NCBI GenBank assembly: GCA_030748495.1
Contig: JASMLX010000031.1
Span: 1 to 55,735, forward strand
Origin: Candidatus Poribacteria bacterium
GTDB lineage: Bacteria > Poribacteria > WGA-4E > UBA9662
Direction: 5' to 3'
DNA: 55,735 nt
The notes beneath the pieces were generated by a model. It ran no database searches, had not been told where the DNA came from, and saw only the letters and a program-made list of their open reading frames with translations. Positions within the stretch are counted from its first letter, which is position 1. The number at the start of each line of letters is the position of its first letter. Below, in pieces: positions 1 through 9,573 of the stretch. The translations under genes were made by a program, and so were the position numbers.

Positions 1-1
1 A

Positions 2-826
2 ACATCAGCCGCTGAAACACTTTCAACATCAGCCAATATCTTTGTTGGTCAGACGGAAGCACCATTGATCATCAGACCATTTATCAAGGATATGACTCAA
101 AGTGAGTTGATGGCGGTGATGACAGGTGGGTTTGCAACCATCGCGGGCGGTGTGATGGCTATTTATGTTAGAATGCTGTCGGATCATGTACCCAACATCG
201 CTGGACATCTATTAGCAGCCAGCGTGATGAGTGCCCCCGCGGCATTAGCAATATCAAAAATTATGATCCCCGAAACGGAAACACCAGTCACGGCCACCAC
301 CAATCAAATCAAGATCGAGCGGACCGACACCAACCTGATCGAAGCAGCTAGTCGAGGGGCGTCTGAAGGCATGCACTTAGCACTCAATGTTGCTGCCATG
401 TTGATCGCTTTTGTGGCTATCGTTGCACTTGTCAATGGGATTCTTTCAACAGTCGGACTCAGTTTAGAACTGATATTTGGTTATCTCTTCTCTCCATTTG
501 CTGTCTTCATGGGCATACCATTTTCCGAAGCCATGTCTGCCGGCACCTTATTGGGTGAAAAGATTGTCCTTACCGAATTGATTGCCTACACCAACTTTGC
601 GCAACAGATGTCGAGTGATGTGTTTTCGGATCGGAGCACGATTATTTTATCCTATGCTCTCTGTGGTTTTTCCAACTTCGCTTCAGTTGGCATTCAGATT
701 GGCGGGATTGGAGGAATCGCACCTGAACGACGAATCGATCTCGCTAAAATTGGTCTACGGGCAATGATTGCTGGTGTTTTTGCTGCCAATCTGACCGGTA
801 CCGTGGTTGGTTTACTCATTTGGTAG
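2..826 (+). CDS. NupC-type concentrative nucleoside transporter, C-terminal part
   Basis: This is the end of a gene that begins before the window; the frame is open from base 2. The first residues contain the ETLSTSANIFVGQTEAPL stretch, typical of the CNT (NupC/SLC28) family, where the Gln-Thr-Glu-Ala-Pro segment helps form the nucleoside site. Several hydrophobic helices follow, and the stretch near TIILSYALCGFSNFASVGIQ matches the conserved CNT C-terminal core. The protein sits in the inner membrane and would couple nucleoside uptake to H+ or Na+. A TTG codon at 65 is only an internal Leu, so the true start is outside. The next gene follows after 25 bases and may be co-transcribed. Confidence 0.9.
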   Translation, partial: TSAAETLSTSANIFVGQTEAPLIIRPFIKDMTQSELMAVMTGGFATIAGGVMAIYVRMLSDHVPNIAGHLLAASVMSAPAALAISKIMIPETETPVTATTNQIKIERTDTNLIEAASRGASEGMHLALNVAAMLIAFVAIVALVNGILSTVGLSLELIFGYLFSPFAVFMGIPFSEAMSAGTLLGEKIVLTELIAYTNFAQQMSSDVFSDRSTIILSYALCGFSNFASVGIQIGGIGGIAPERRIDLAKIGLRAMIAGVFAANLTGTVVGLLIW

Positions 827-851
827 ATCACTTGTAGAGGACTTGAAGGAC

Positions 852-1328
852 ATGATTCAGGCCGTTGACCACATCAATTTAGTGGTATCAGATCTCGAAA
901 GATCAGTCGATTTTTATACCGAGGTCTTGGGGTTTCAGGAAACGCAGCGAGCCTATCTGGAAGGCGAGTGGGCCGAAACTATCATCGGCTTGAAAGGAAT
1001 CCAAGCCAACGTAGTTTACGTGGTGGCTCCTGCAGGTGAGCCGAGGTTGGAGTTACTACAATATCAGTCACCCCTCGGAGTCTCAATTTCAGCCACTGCC
1101 ATACCCAACACGCACGGATTGCGACATCTAGCACTACGAGTTGATGATATTAATGAAGCTGTCAATCGTTTGCGCGCAGTGGGAATAGAGCCTGTTAGTG
1201 ATCCGGTGACTGTGCCGACTAGCGTCATCACACATGAAATTGGGCACAAGATCTTATGCTATTTCCATGACCCGGACGGCGTACTGTTGGAGTTAACCGA
1301 ATATCGACACGGTCGAGTGCCTGAATAA
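852..1328 (+). CDS. VOC (glyoxalase/dioxygenase superfamily) protein
   Basis: The product is about 158 residues, a usual length for a single-chain vicinal oxygen chelate protein with two beta-alpha-beta-beta-beta repeats. It opens with QAVDHINLVVSDLERSVDFY, the classic VOC first strand, and has a second metal-site region around HGLRHLALRVDD and a final acidic ligand in DPDGVLLELTEY. These supply the His/Glu metal ligands used by glyoxalase I, fosfomycin-resistance and extradiol dioxygenase relatives. I chose the ATG at 852 because AGAGGA and GAAGGA lie just upstream; an earlier TTG at 807 would overlap the transporter and adds no VOC sequence. The exact substrate cannot be told. Confidence 0.85.
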   Translation: MIQAVDHINLVVSDLERSVDFYTEVLGFQETQRAYLEGEWAETIIGLKGIQANVVYVVAPAGEPRLELLQYQSPLGVSISATAIPNTHGLRHLALRVDDINEAVNRLRAVGIEPVSDPVTVPTSVITHEIGHKILCYFHDPDGVLLELTEYRHGRVPE

Positions 1329-1440
1329 CTTGTTGACACTCCTCTCTAATTTCACTACAATAAACCCTGGATTTTTCAGATCGCCTTTCAGATCTATACC
1401 CGTACCATAAGCTTTTTCACAACTAATCGGTAGGTGAGTA

Positions 1441-2925
1441 ATGAACGACAAATCCCCGGCTAGGGCCAAAGTCATATTTGACCAATTCAGCCATCTTCAA
1501 GAGTATCACAAAAAAGAGACTCGTCGCACTTTTCTCGGTCAGTCAGTCAGAGGAATTGGCTCTTTAGCCTTAGCTTCACTCTTAAATCCGGATCTGAGCG
1601 AAGCTTCCATCGGTGCAACCCAACTCCCAAAATGGAAAGGCGTTACTAATCCAACTCACTTTCAGCCTAAGGCTAAACGGGTGATCCACCTCTGCATGGC
1701 GGGAGGCCCATCTCATCTAGAGACGTTAGACTATAAACCAAAGTTGGCAGCGATGGATGGGCGGCCAATGCCGAAATCTTTTACTAAAGGACAACCAATT
1801 GCACAACTCCAAAATAATAAGGAATTAAAATGTCTCGGCCCTCAGTATCCATTCGCTCGACACGGCCAATCGGGACAGATGATAAGTACCGCTTTCCCGC
1901 ATATCGGTGGAATTGCCGATGACATCTGCATCATCAATTCCCTGCAAACTGAGCAGATTAATCACGATCCCGCCCACACTTTTTTCAACACGGGTACCGG
2001 CATCTCCGGACGTCCCAGTATGGGATCCTGGTTGTTATACGGCTTAGGTAGCGAATCTAGTAATTTACCCGGTTATGTGGTGCTGATCTCATCTGGTGGA
2101 GGACAAGATCAACCCATTGCCACCCGACAATGGCACAGCGGTTTTCTACCCGGGCAATTTCAGGGGGTTCAATTCCATTCGGCCGGTGATCCAATCCACT
2201 ATGTATCTAATCCACCAGGGGTCAGCATGGACCAGCAACGGGATGTGGTCGATGCGATTACGAAACTGAATACCATTCATAACCAAACTGTAGAGGATCC
2301 AGAAATTGCGACCCGGATTAGCCAATATGAGTTGGCATTTCGAATGCAGACCAGTGTGCCAGAATTGACGAATGTTTCTGACGAACCCGCACACATCCGC
2401 GATCTTTACGGTGCAGAGCCTGGAGACGGTTCTTTCGCTTCCAATTGCCTACTTGCAAGGAGGCTTGTCGAACGAGGAGTTCGTTTTGTCCAACTCTATC
2501 ACCGTGGATGGGATCATCACGGCAACGTCAAAGGTGGCATCGAAATCACATCGAGATTAGTAGATCGCGCTTCTGCGGCGCTGATTACTGATCTTAAGCA
2601 ACGGGGAATGCTGGATGATACACTTGTTGTCTGGGGCGGTGAGTTTGGCCGAACACCGATGGCACAGGGCACAGGACGGGACCACCACATTCGCGGGTTC
2701 TCCATGTGGATGGCGGGAGGTGGTATCAAAGGTGGCATTACCTACGGTGCAACCGACGAACTTGGTTATTATGCAGTCGAAAATATTGTTCATGTCCACG
2801 ATTTCCATGCCACCATGTTACACCTGCTCGGAATCGATCATAAAAAACTGATCTATCGTTTTCAAGGTCGGGACTTTCGCTTAACAGACGTTCACGGAAA
2901 CGTGGTCAACTCCATTCTCGCCTAA
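1441..2925 (+). CDS. DUF1501 family protein with Tat-like signal
   Basis: This 494-residue protein has an arginine pair followed by TFLGQSVRGIGSLALASLL near residues 28-50, which reads as a twin-arginine export signal. The body is a DUF1501 domain, a member of the alkaline-phosphatase/sulfatase-like fold. Recognisable blocks are HLCMAGGPSHLETLDYKP, the LYHRGWDHHGN motif with clustered histidines, and LVVWGGEFGRTPMAQG. DUF1501 proteins abound in Planctomycetes, Verrucomicrobia and Poribacteria, usually beside large DUF1549/DUF1553 cytochrome-like proteins; no such partner is seen here. Its activity is not established. It is likely periplasmic. The ATG is preceded by GGTGAGTA, a weak ribosome site. 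Confidence 0.9.
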   Translation: MNDKSPARAKVIFDQFSHLQEYHKKETRRTFLGQSVRGIGSLALASLLNPDLSEASIGATQLPKWKGVTNPTHFQPKAKRVIHLCMAGGPSHLETLDYKPKLAAMDGRPMPKSFTKGQPIAQLQNNKELKCLGPQYPFARHGQSGQMISTAFPHIGGIADDICIINSLQTEQINHDPAHTFFNTGTGISGRPSMGSWLLYGLGSESSNLPGYVVLISSGGGQDQPIATRQWHSGFLPGQFQGVQFHSAGDPIHYVSNPPGVSMDQQRDVVDAITKLNTIHNQTVEDPEIATRISQYELAFRMQTSVPELTNVSDEPAHIRDLYGAEPGDGSFASNCLLARRLVERGVRFVQLYHRGWDHHGNVKGGIEITSRLVDRASAALITDLKQRGMLDDTLVVWGGEFGRTPMAQGTGRDHHIRGFSMWMAGGGIKGGITYGATDELGYYAVENIVHVHDFHATMLHLLGIDHKKLIYRFQGRDFRLTDVHGNVVNSILA

Positions 2926-2966
2926 AATCCGTTTCCCACAAATCTGTGCCAACCGAGAGTTGAACT

Positions 2967-3512
2967 GTGCGTCAACTACTGATCTACATTTTAGGGTTGG
3001 TCATTTGCACGGCGGTTGCGATATTTCTAACCTTCAACCGGATGAAGCAGAACTATCAAGAAACACCTGTTGAGAAGTTTCTTAACTCTCGCCAGCAGGG
3101 CGAGTCGGATTCAAAATTAAGCTCAGAACCTAATCCCACACCAACTCGGAAGATTATTGACTTTGGTCGTGGTGTTGGTACAGCAGCAGAGGGAATTAGA
3201 GTCAATACTGCCGATAGCGATGCGACCCGATTCGTCGAAGTTCATCTCCAACTTATCCTCCTCAGAAACAACCGAAACGCGTTTCTGGTTGATGAACCAC
3301 CAACTGATAACCAAAAACTACTTCAGGAGATCTTCTGGGCAGCAGCTTGGGATAAGGCTATAGAAATTATCGGTGAAAAAACCGCTTTTGAGTTACAACA
3401 GGAAGCGATTAAACTGGAGCTGAAAGAATCCCTGAAAGAAGAACTTAATCGATTACTGGGTGATAGTGAATCGGTTCAAGACGTAATTTACAAAGACTTT
3501 AAACTGCAATAA
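2967..3512 (+). CDS. Hypothetical protein with one N-terminal membrane anchor
   Basis: I do not recognise this 181-residue product. It starts at a GTG 41 bases after the DUF1501 gene. Residues 4-24 (LLIYILGLVICTAVAIFLTF) form one transmembrane helix, and the following ~40 residues are polar and probably extended. The rest is mixed, with a highly charged helical C-terminus rich in Lys and Glu (KLELKESLKEELNRLLGD). That layout suggests a membrane-tethered soluble domain on the outside of the inner membrane. The short distance to the DUF1501 gene suggests co-transcription. No catalytic motif is visible. Confidence 0.55.
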   Translation: MRQLLIYILGLVICTAVAIFLTFNRMKQNYQETPVEKFLNSRQQGESDSKLSSEPNPTPTRKIIDFGRGVGTAAEGIRVNTADSDATRFVEVHLQLILLRNNRNAFLVDEPPTDNQKLLQEIFWAAAWDKAIEIIGEKTAFELQQEAIKLELKESLKEELNRLLGDSESVQDVIYKDFKLQ

Positions 3513-3819
3513 CTTCTACATAAGACTGCAGATCGTCGAGATTAAGATCCAATCCTAATCTTTCTCCAGATCGTATCTCGACTGAAGTGGTCGAGATCAA
3601 GCGACAGGAAACTGAACTGATCCAACTCCGAAAAACCAGTAAACACGAGAGAAAGAGGATAAAGGCTAAAAATTAACTCTGAAAGCCACAAATGGGTAAG
3701 CTGCTAGATCGCTACGGTATTTTGTTATACGGAGCGATACGATAAGAAACGGTATATATAGGTACTGTTTCCTCCTTGATGCGTTGACAACAATTTGAGG
3801 TTGGAGAGTATAATACATC
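3513..3819. other. Intergenic region, 307 bp
   Basis: No promoter or terminator is convincing. A short open stretch ending near 3675 could encode a charged, coiled-coil-like tail (VVEIKRQETELIQLRKTSKH), but it has no start codon in frame and may be the remnant of a lost gene. Confidence 0.4.
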
Positions 3820-4864
3820 GTGAACACTTACAGAACGGCTATTATCGGTTGTGGGCGAATGGCACATGGTCACGCGAAGGCGTATCAAGAAGCGGGCATT
3901 CCTCTGGTGGCCGTAGCCGATATTTCTGAAGAGGCACTGACGCGCTTTCGTGATCAGTTCGGCCAGTGGCAAATGTATACTGATTACAGGCAGATGCTAG
4001 ATGAAGTTCGCCCGGACATTATCTCAGTCGTAACCCATGACCAACTGCATTGCCCAATGGTGGTTGATGCAGCTGAATGCGGCGTGCAGGGCATCGTCCG
4101 CGAAAAACCGATGGCGATGACCCTTGAAGAAGCTGATCGCATGTTAATGGCGTCTATCCGGTACCCAGCTGACCATCAGCCATCAACGCTACTATACGCC
4201 GCAGTATGCTCAAGCGCGGGAACTTCTCTCATCGGGTGCGGTTAGCACTGTACGTTCAGCAGAAGCCTATCTTTTGCCGGGTTGCATTCACACTGATGGG
4301 ACACACACGATTCACATGCTATTGTCGCTATTGAGCAATCCACGGGTTTTGCATCTCCTAGCGCAAGTCGACGGTCATTCCGGTCACGTTTACTATGGTC
4401 ACCGTGTGGAGAATGCAGGTGTTGCGTTCATTGCCTTTGAACAAGGTATCCATGCCCACCTCAACTGGGGGTTAGCTTCCCATCAACCGAGAACACCGTT
4501 GCACCCGTCACCGGATTTCCGTTATCACGGTTTCATCATTCATGGCGAGACAGGAAGGCTTGAACTGGACGGCGATGGTCCGGTCGGCGACAGACCGATT
4601 TTGCGAATCGTGCGGGGAACTGAGATTGAAGCTGTCAACCTGCGACCTGGCCAGTCTTCGATTAGACTGGAAATAGAAGATCTAGTAAGTTCTATCGAAA
4701 CCGGTGCGCCGCATCCGCTTAGTGGGCAGAATGGTCGTGACGTGCTAGAAGTGATCATAGGAATCTACGAGTCCGCACGACGCAGGCGTGTAATCCAATT
4801 TCCTTTTGAAGTGAAAGAGAATCCATTTCTGGCGATGTGTGAGGCGGGAGATTTCCCCTCTTGA
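3820..4864 (+). pseudogene. Gfo/Idh/MocA family oxidoreductase, frameshifted
   Basis: The first frame (3820-4245, GTG start) carries the Rossmann domain: AIIGCGRMAHGHAKAY, then VVTHDQLHCPMVVDAAECGV and the REKPMAM segment, equivalent to the catalytic EKP motif. Around 4143-4165 the family similarity moves to the +1 frame, which continues TQLTISHQRYYTPQYAQARE and then the substrate domain, with GCIHTDGTHTIHML carrying the D-x-x-x-H motif. That frame stays open to 4864. So a single indel splits an otherwise complete NAD(P)-dependent sugar or inositol dehydrogenase-like gene. The sequence at the break is not a homopolymer, which makes a simple sequencing slip less likely but does not exclude it. 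Confidence 0.85.
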
Positions 4865-5097
4865 TGAAAAGTGATTGGTTGATCAGACCCATCCAATTTG
4901 TCAACAACGCTGATCGTCACCTTTAACTATCGCTCGAAAATCGGTATTATTTTTCCTATTGCTTAAGCTGTTGGTTAATGTGCCAAAGTTAACTATGAAA
5001 CAGTAGAGGCCTACGATCGCCAGTTTGAATAGTCATTTTCGGAAAACTTGTTAGCAACGCGACACATCTTCTTTCATTTCCCTCAAAACTCAAACGA

Positions 5098-6450
5098 TCA
5101 CGAGAGTTTAGATAGGAGATGCTCGATCGTCTTTTCCAGCATTGGAGCCGTCCCAATGCCACCGATCGACGACATCGCTGCCCACGTTTCGTAACCTCCC
5201 TGGTTGCTCAATGCATCATCGGTGCAAATATAGCCGATGTAACCGTTCGCTAGACTTACCACAAAATTCGGTTCTCCTTTAGTAATCGTTTTGATCGACT
5301 TTCCGATCTCGACAAAGATCTCGCCCGGCAACGCACTAATCATCGCCTCGCCGATCCTTAAGAGTTGCACTTTGGCCGAAAGTTGATCCGGCAGCTTTGC
5401 CAGTCGTTGGCATTCATGCGCATAAACATCGACAAGGTTTTTCGGAATCGGCTGACCGACCACCCAACTGAACGGACCATTTTCGTAGTTAAAGTTTGGC
5501 GATGCCCCCAATATTTCCGTGGCCGTTGCCAGATCCTTTTCCGTGATCGATTTTCTCGGTATTGTCATTGTCTCGATAGCCGACGTAAGTTCGATCTCCG
5601 ACCTCAACGTCATAAACTGCATTTCGGTAATGAAATGCCCTGCCAGTACGTTGGCCATTCGGATTGCTTGCTGGTGTCCGCGATCCTGCCACTTCGTCTG
5701 ACCGCTGAAATCAATATTGTTGATCTGCCCCGAGGCAGCGTTCCAGATCATTGCCACGCATGTTTCGCCGATATAACGTTTCATCAAGCGTGAGAAATGA
5801 CCGAAATAATCTGCTGAAATTGTACTACCGTTGTCTGTACCGACATAGTGAAGCGAGAAATTCGCTACGGCAGAGATCGGGGTTCCATCGTTAGCTTGGA
5901 CGTAGATCATCGATAGTTCTGGGTCAATTTCACTGACCGGTCGAACGAGGTCTGGATTTTCAACGCCTGGATTCATCACGACATTTCCATTTTTCAAAAA
6001 CCATCGGCGATAAAAAGAGATACGATCTTCAATCGCAACCGCAAAACCGATTTTCGCTGGCCGTAAACGCCGAAGTGCCAATTCGACCGAATCAGCAATC
6101 TTCAAACTTACCCCATCGGTGTAGCTATGGTCTTCATCGACACCGAGCAGATCTGAAGTCGCAACGCCGGTGTGTGTATGTGTAGCATTGATCATTACGT
6201 TTTCGGGTGGGATCTCGCAACGCTCGGAAATCCTCCTCTTTGCATGCTCGGAAATTTTTTCGGAGACCACAATCAGATCACAGGTAACGAATGCGAGCGT
6301 AGTTATACCGTTTTGCAAAACCAACGACCTGGCTAGCAGTTCGTCGTCAATACCAGTTGCGTACCGTGGACGAAAACCTCCGGGGATCGCTGTCCCCAGT
6401 GGTGGAGTGATATTGGCTGTTGCACTTCCAGCGGAAAGTTTCAGACTCAT
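5098..6450 (-). CDS. Neutral/alkaline ceramidase-like N-terminal domain protein
   Basis: This 450-residue protein matches the N-terminal catalytic domain of neutral/alkaline non-lysosomal ceramidases. It starts with SAGSATANITPPLG, has ATHTHTG around residues 90-100, where His residues bind the catalytic zinc, and contains FSLHYVGTDN and NAASGQINN blocks. Full ceramidases are about 650-780 residues and carry an immunoglobulin-like C-terminal domain that is absent here, so the substrate need not be ceramide. Such short homologues are common in Poribacteria and Planctomycetes. I chose the ATG at 6450 over a GTG at 6462 because GTGAGGA lies a standard distance before it. No signal peptide is evident. 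Confidence 0.85.
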   Translation of the reverse strand: MSLKLSAGSATANITPPLGTAIPGGFRPRYATGIDDELLARSLVLQNGITTLAFVTCDLIVVSEKISEHAKRRISERCEIPPENVMINATHTHTGVATSDLLGVDEDHSYTDGVSLKIADSVELALRRLRPAKIGFAVAIEDRISFYRRWFLKNGNVVMNPGVENPDLVRPVSEIDPELSMIYVQANDGTPISAVANFSLHYVGTDNGSTISADYFGHFSRLMKRYIGETCVAMIWNAASGQINNIDFSGQTKWQDRGHQQAIRMANVLAGHFITEMQFMTLRSEIELTSAIETMTIPRKSITEKDLATATEILGASPNFNYENGPFSWVVGQPIPKNLVDVYAHECQRLAKLPDQLSAKVQLLRIGEAMISALPGEIFVEIGKSIKTITKGEPNFVVSLANGYIGYICTDDALSNQGGYETWAAMSSIGGIGTAPMLEKTIEHLLSKLS

Positions 6451-6849
6451 TTCGATCCTCACTAGATCTATTCTGTAGGTTAAAAAACTGAGATAACCCA
6501 GCTAAAATAATAGGATATCCTAATTTAAACGGACGGCGTTGTAAAGGCAGGAACCGGAGTTCAAAAAATATACCAGTAAAGTCAGTAGCTAGCGGTAATA
6601 GACGGTGCAAAAGCACAAATTATATGGACTTTTTCCCATTTACCAAGGGGGATAGTATCGACGTTTTCTTCTCTGAAATACTAGAACGTACAACGTTAAT
6701 AACCCCTGTGACCAACCGGTTAAGTTAGACATGGTAAATTGTGGTTTGTTTCGTCCAGAACCTATTATATCGCTGTGTTATCGGTTGACTTTGTCAATAG
6801 CGTGATCAGATAAGCGGTAATCGTATTTTAAGCACGTTACTTAAATTGA
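6451..6849. other. Intergenic region, 399 bp
   Basis: This AT-rich stretch lies between the ceramidase-like gene and the tail of a decayed gene. I see no coding similarity, repeat or clear promoter in it. Confidence 0.4.
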
Positions 6850-8083
6850 TTATATAGCATCTATACTTATCCAGGTAAATCCGCCTTTTTTCAGTGCGTC
6901 ATTATCGCTGTCAATAACCATAAGATATACCTCACGCCGGATCAAGTCCGAAACATCCCAAAACCGAGTAGCAAACGCATCTTGAGTTGGCGGCGAGACT
7001 GTTCTTAAGGCTTCGTTAGTCAAAATATCTTTGAGAAAACGTTTGTTTGGTCTGAGTGGGTCACGATCCCACCCGTTCAGAGAGAAGCCAATCAAACGTC
7101 TGGTAATCGCGAATTTATCTGATCTTAGCATCCTGGTCGCTTCCTCTCCACCCACTAGCGATTCGGCATATTACCGTCAATCCGCTAACCGTTAAATTTC
7201 CTTGTTTCAAAATCGCTATTTGTCACCGCTGGCTCCCCAGTACCATCATAGTAAAAACTAAATACTTCTTGAATATCGCTGCCGGAGGTAAGATAATACT
7301 CTCTTTCGGGATAGTAATCCACCATCAGTTTGCTCTTGACGCCTAGATCACGAACGTATATGATCTCGCTGTCCAACTGGGGAGAGTTCAACGCCAACGC
7401 AGAGCCATAAGATGAATTGACAAAGACCATAGCATAGCATTGCTGATCTTTTCTCTTCTCACTACTCGCTGAACTTTGGTATTAACACTCCAGTAATCGT
7501 CTGAATACAATTTGACTAACGCAGATGCAAAAGCCAACGGTCAGCGACAAAAAATAGCGTAGGTCGCTTCTGGGTAACTTGGCTTGAAACCGCTCCTTCA
7601 TAATATCACCCGCGACGCACCTTTCGGGCAACCATCTACACAGATAAGCAAGGGCAGAATATGGCCCGAAAAGTATAAACAGTAACCCCAATGTGGATAG
7701 CGTGAGATACAGGACTATAGCTAGTCTATTTCTGGTGGGATACAACGCAGAAATGAACACGGCAAGCAGTAGTAGAATGCTGATAGATCTCCTTGGTGGC
7801 GAACGCATAGTCCAAACAAAGCCTTTCCGCCCTGATGATGAGACGCACACCAGCAAGGTGAGGGAAAGCAGTATAAAAAAGAATACATGCGTACCGGCGG
7901 TCGTGACAGACTGGTTGAGTATGGGAATATTTACGGTGACTGGATGATGCTGACCGGAGGTTGGACCACCTCTCCAGATGTGACAATGTTGGTGGGGTTC
8001 CATGGGCTATGGTGTGGAATAGCTAGGGTAAGAAGCAGAATTCCAACAAGGAGAAAAAGCAGCCTTAAAAATCTAGTCACCAT
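6850..8083 (-). pseudogene. Decayed membrane protein with C-terminal beta-sandwich domain
   Basis: Read on the minus strand, pieces in successive frames form one degraded gene. The 5' part (8083 to about 7930) gives a hydrophobic start, MVTRFLRLLFLLVGILLLTL. After a frame change, 7482-7930 gives at least three transmembrane helices. After a TAA at 7482 the same frame resumes at 7430 with a soluble segment. A TAG at a position where a Trp is expected (DFETRKFNG-stop-RIDG) is followed by another frame change into VGGEEATRML and then WDVSDLIRREVYLMVID, ending WISIDAI. The Gly-Gly-Glu-Glu to WDVS layout is typical of beta-sandwich domains found at the end of many Poribacteria and Planctomycetes secreted proteins. 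The membrane part could be a glycosyltransferase-39-type protein, but I cannot show that. Confidence 0.65.
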
Positions 8084-8314
8084 AAACACTTTGCTTTTAT
8101 TGCACCCATGAGTTAAATTCACATTATTCGAGAACAGCAGGTCATTTCAAACGGCTATTTTTTGGGCTGAAATACCGGTTGACGCCGAAACTTTTAATCG
8201 CCGGTCGTTATGAATTATTCAACTCTACTCGAAACGAAAATAACGATTCTACTTGGCGGATTGCAGTCACATCGCAGTGCAAGTTCAAGTCAAACTTTTT
8301 TTGAATAGAGCCAA

Positions 8315-9127
8315 ATGAAAACAGTCTTAGCTATTTGGGTCACTCTGACTGGAATTGTATCAAACGGCTGTGAGGTTGAAGAGGTCAAAGACCGGCAACC
8401 TTACTCAGAAAAAAGGGTCCCGGATGCAAGCAGTCATTTCGACGAAATACTCAAGCGCCACGTCGGGGTAAATGGTTGTGTCGATTACGCCGGTATCCGT
8501 CAAAACCCGTTTCAGTTGATTGCGTTTGTCCGTTTTCTCGAAGCAATAAGCCCTGAAAGTCATCCAGATCTATTCCAGACACCGAACGACGAAAAATCTT
8601 ACTGGATCAATGCTTACAATGCGCTGATAATGAAATCGGTTACCGATCACCCAGAGATTGACAGTGTGAACGATATTCAGTTTGCGAAGGGGATCTTTTG
8701 GCGAGGGAAATTTATTCTGGGTGGCAGGTCATATACACTTCTACATATTGAGAATTCAATTTTGCGCAAGCGTTACAAAGATGCACAAATCCATTTCGCT
8801 ATTAATTGCGCTTCGAACAGTTGCCCACCATTGGGCAATCGGATCTTTTTGGGTGACCAACTTGATGAACAGTTAGATCAAAAAGCAGCGCAGTTTATTC
8901 AGGATCCAACCAACGTTCGCCTTGACCAGGCCAACCAGGAGATTTGGGTGTCCCGTCTTTTCAAATGGTATCAGAGGGATTTCGGCCAAAACTCCCGCCA
9001 ACTAAAATCTTACATTCTTCAATATCGACCAGATTTGACTGAGAGTATTGCTGATAAAATACGGAACGACTACAAAATTCGCTATTTTCAGTATGATTGG
9101 GGATTAAACGACCTGAATGAGAAATAG
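8315..9127 (+). CDS. DUF547 domain lipoprotein
   Basis: The 270-residue product begins with a short hydrophobic signal ending at a Cys near residue 19 (GIVSNGC), a plausible though non-standard lipobox. The body is DUF547, shown by YWINAYNALIMKSVTDHP and LHIENSILRKRY, followed by IHFAINCASNSCPPL with its paired cysteines. DUF547 proteins are widespread envelope proteins without a settled biochemical role; some carry papain-like features. The gene stands alone, with 192 bases before it and a long non-coding stretch after it. The ATG follows AATAGAGCC, not a strong ribosome site. Confidence 0.88.
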   Translation: MKTVLAIWVTLTGIVSNGCEVEEVKDRQPYSEKRVPDASSHFDEILKRHVGVNGCVDYAGIRQNPFQLIAFVRFLEAISPESHPDLFQTPNDEKSYWINAYNALIMKSVTDHPEIDSVNDIQFAKGIFWRGKFILGGRSYTLLHIENSILRKRYKDAQIHFAINCASNSCPPLGNRIFLGDQLDEQLDQKAAQFIQDPTNVRLDQANQEIWVSRLFKWYQRDFGQNSRQLKSYILQYRPDLTESIADKIRNDYKIRYFQYDWGLNDLNEK

Positions 9128-9573
9128 CCTTAGTAATTTTTCGGTTAAACTTAATCCGGGTTCCTTATCTCGTACCTTTGGCAAAAATATCTATGCCAGT
9201 TGTGATAAGAGTTCTTGCGTAATTGGAGGTGGATTATATCTTCGTCGATTATAACAGAGAACTAGATAACAGTACATCCTCGCCGCAACAAACAAAACTC
9301 CAACAATTGATGAAAAAGCATGTTTTCACCACCTGAGTTTCAATCCCGTGATCGCCGATTGCGCGTAGTCAGAGCAACCAAAATAACTAAAATAACAGAC
9401 TCGCTAATCGGTGTTAAATCTAGATCTGTTTAAGAGCAGGTCCGATGTACCCATCGGCGCCCGAATTTTTCATAAAGCAGATAAAAAACATACCTCTCCA
9501 GATAGAAATCAGCACAATCATTTGTATCCCTTGAGGCAAATGATATCGGCAAAAGTGATATCAGCATGAGGTA
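9128..9573. other. Intergenic region, 446 bp
   Basis: No gene is visible here. Near the 3' end is a short inverted repeat, TGATATC...GATATCA (9541-9563), without a T-run; it lies just past the end of dapD but does not look like a good terminator. Confidence 0.4.

Noticed and set aside
7693..8111. Plus-strand frames over the decayed membrane protein
   Set aside because: They have no recognisable motifs, whereas the minus strand gives hydrophobic helices and a known C-terminal domain.
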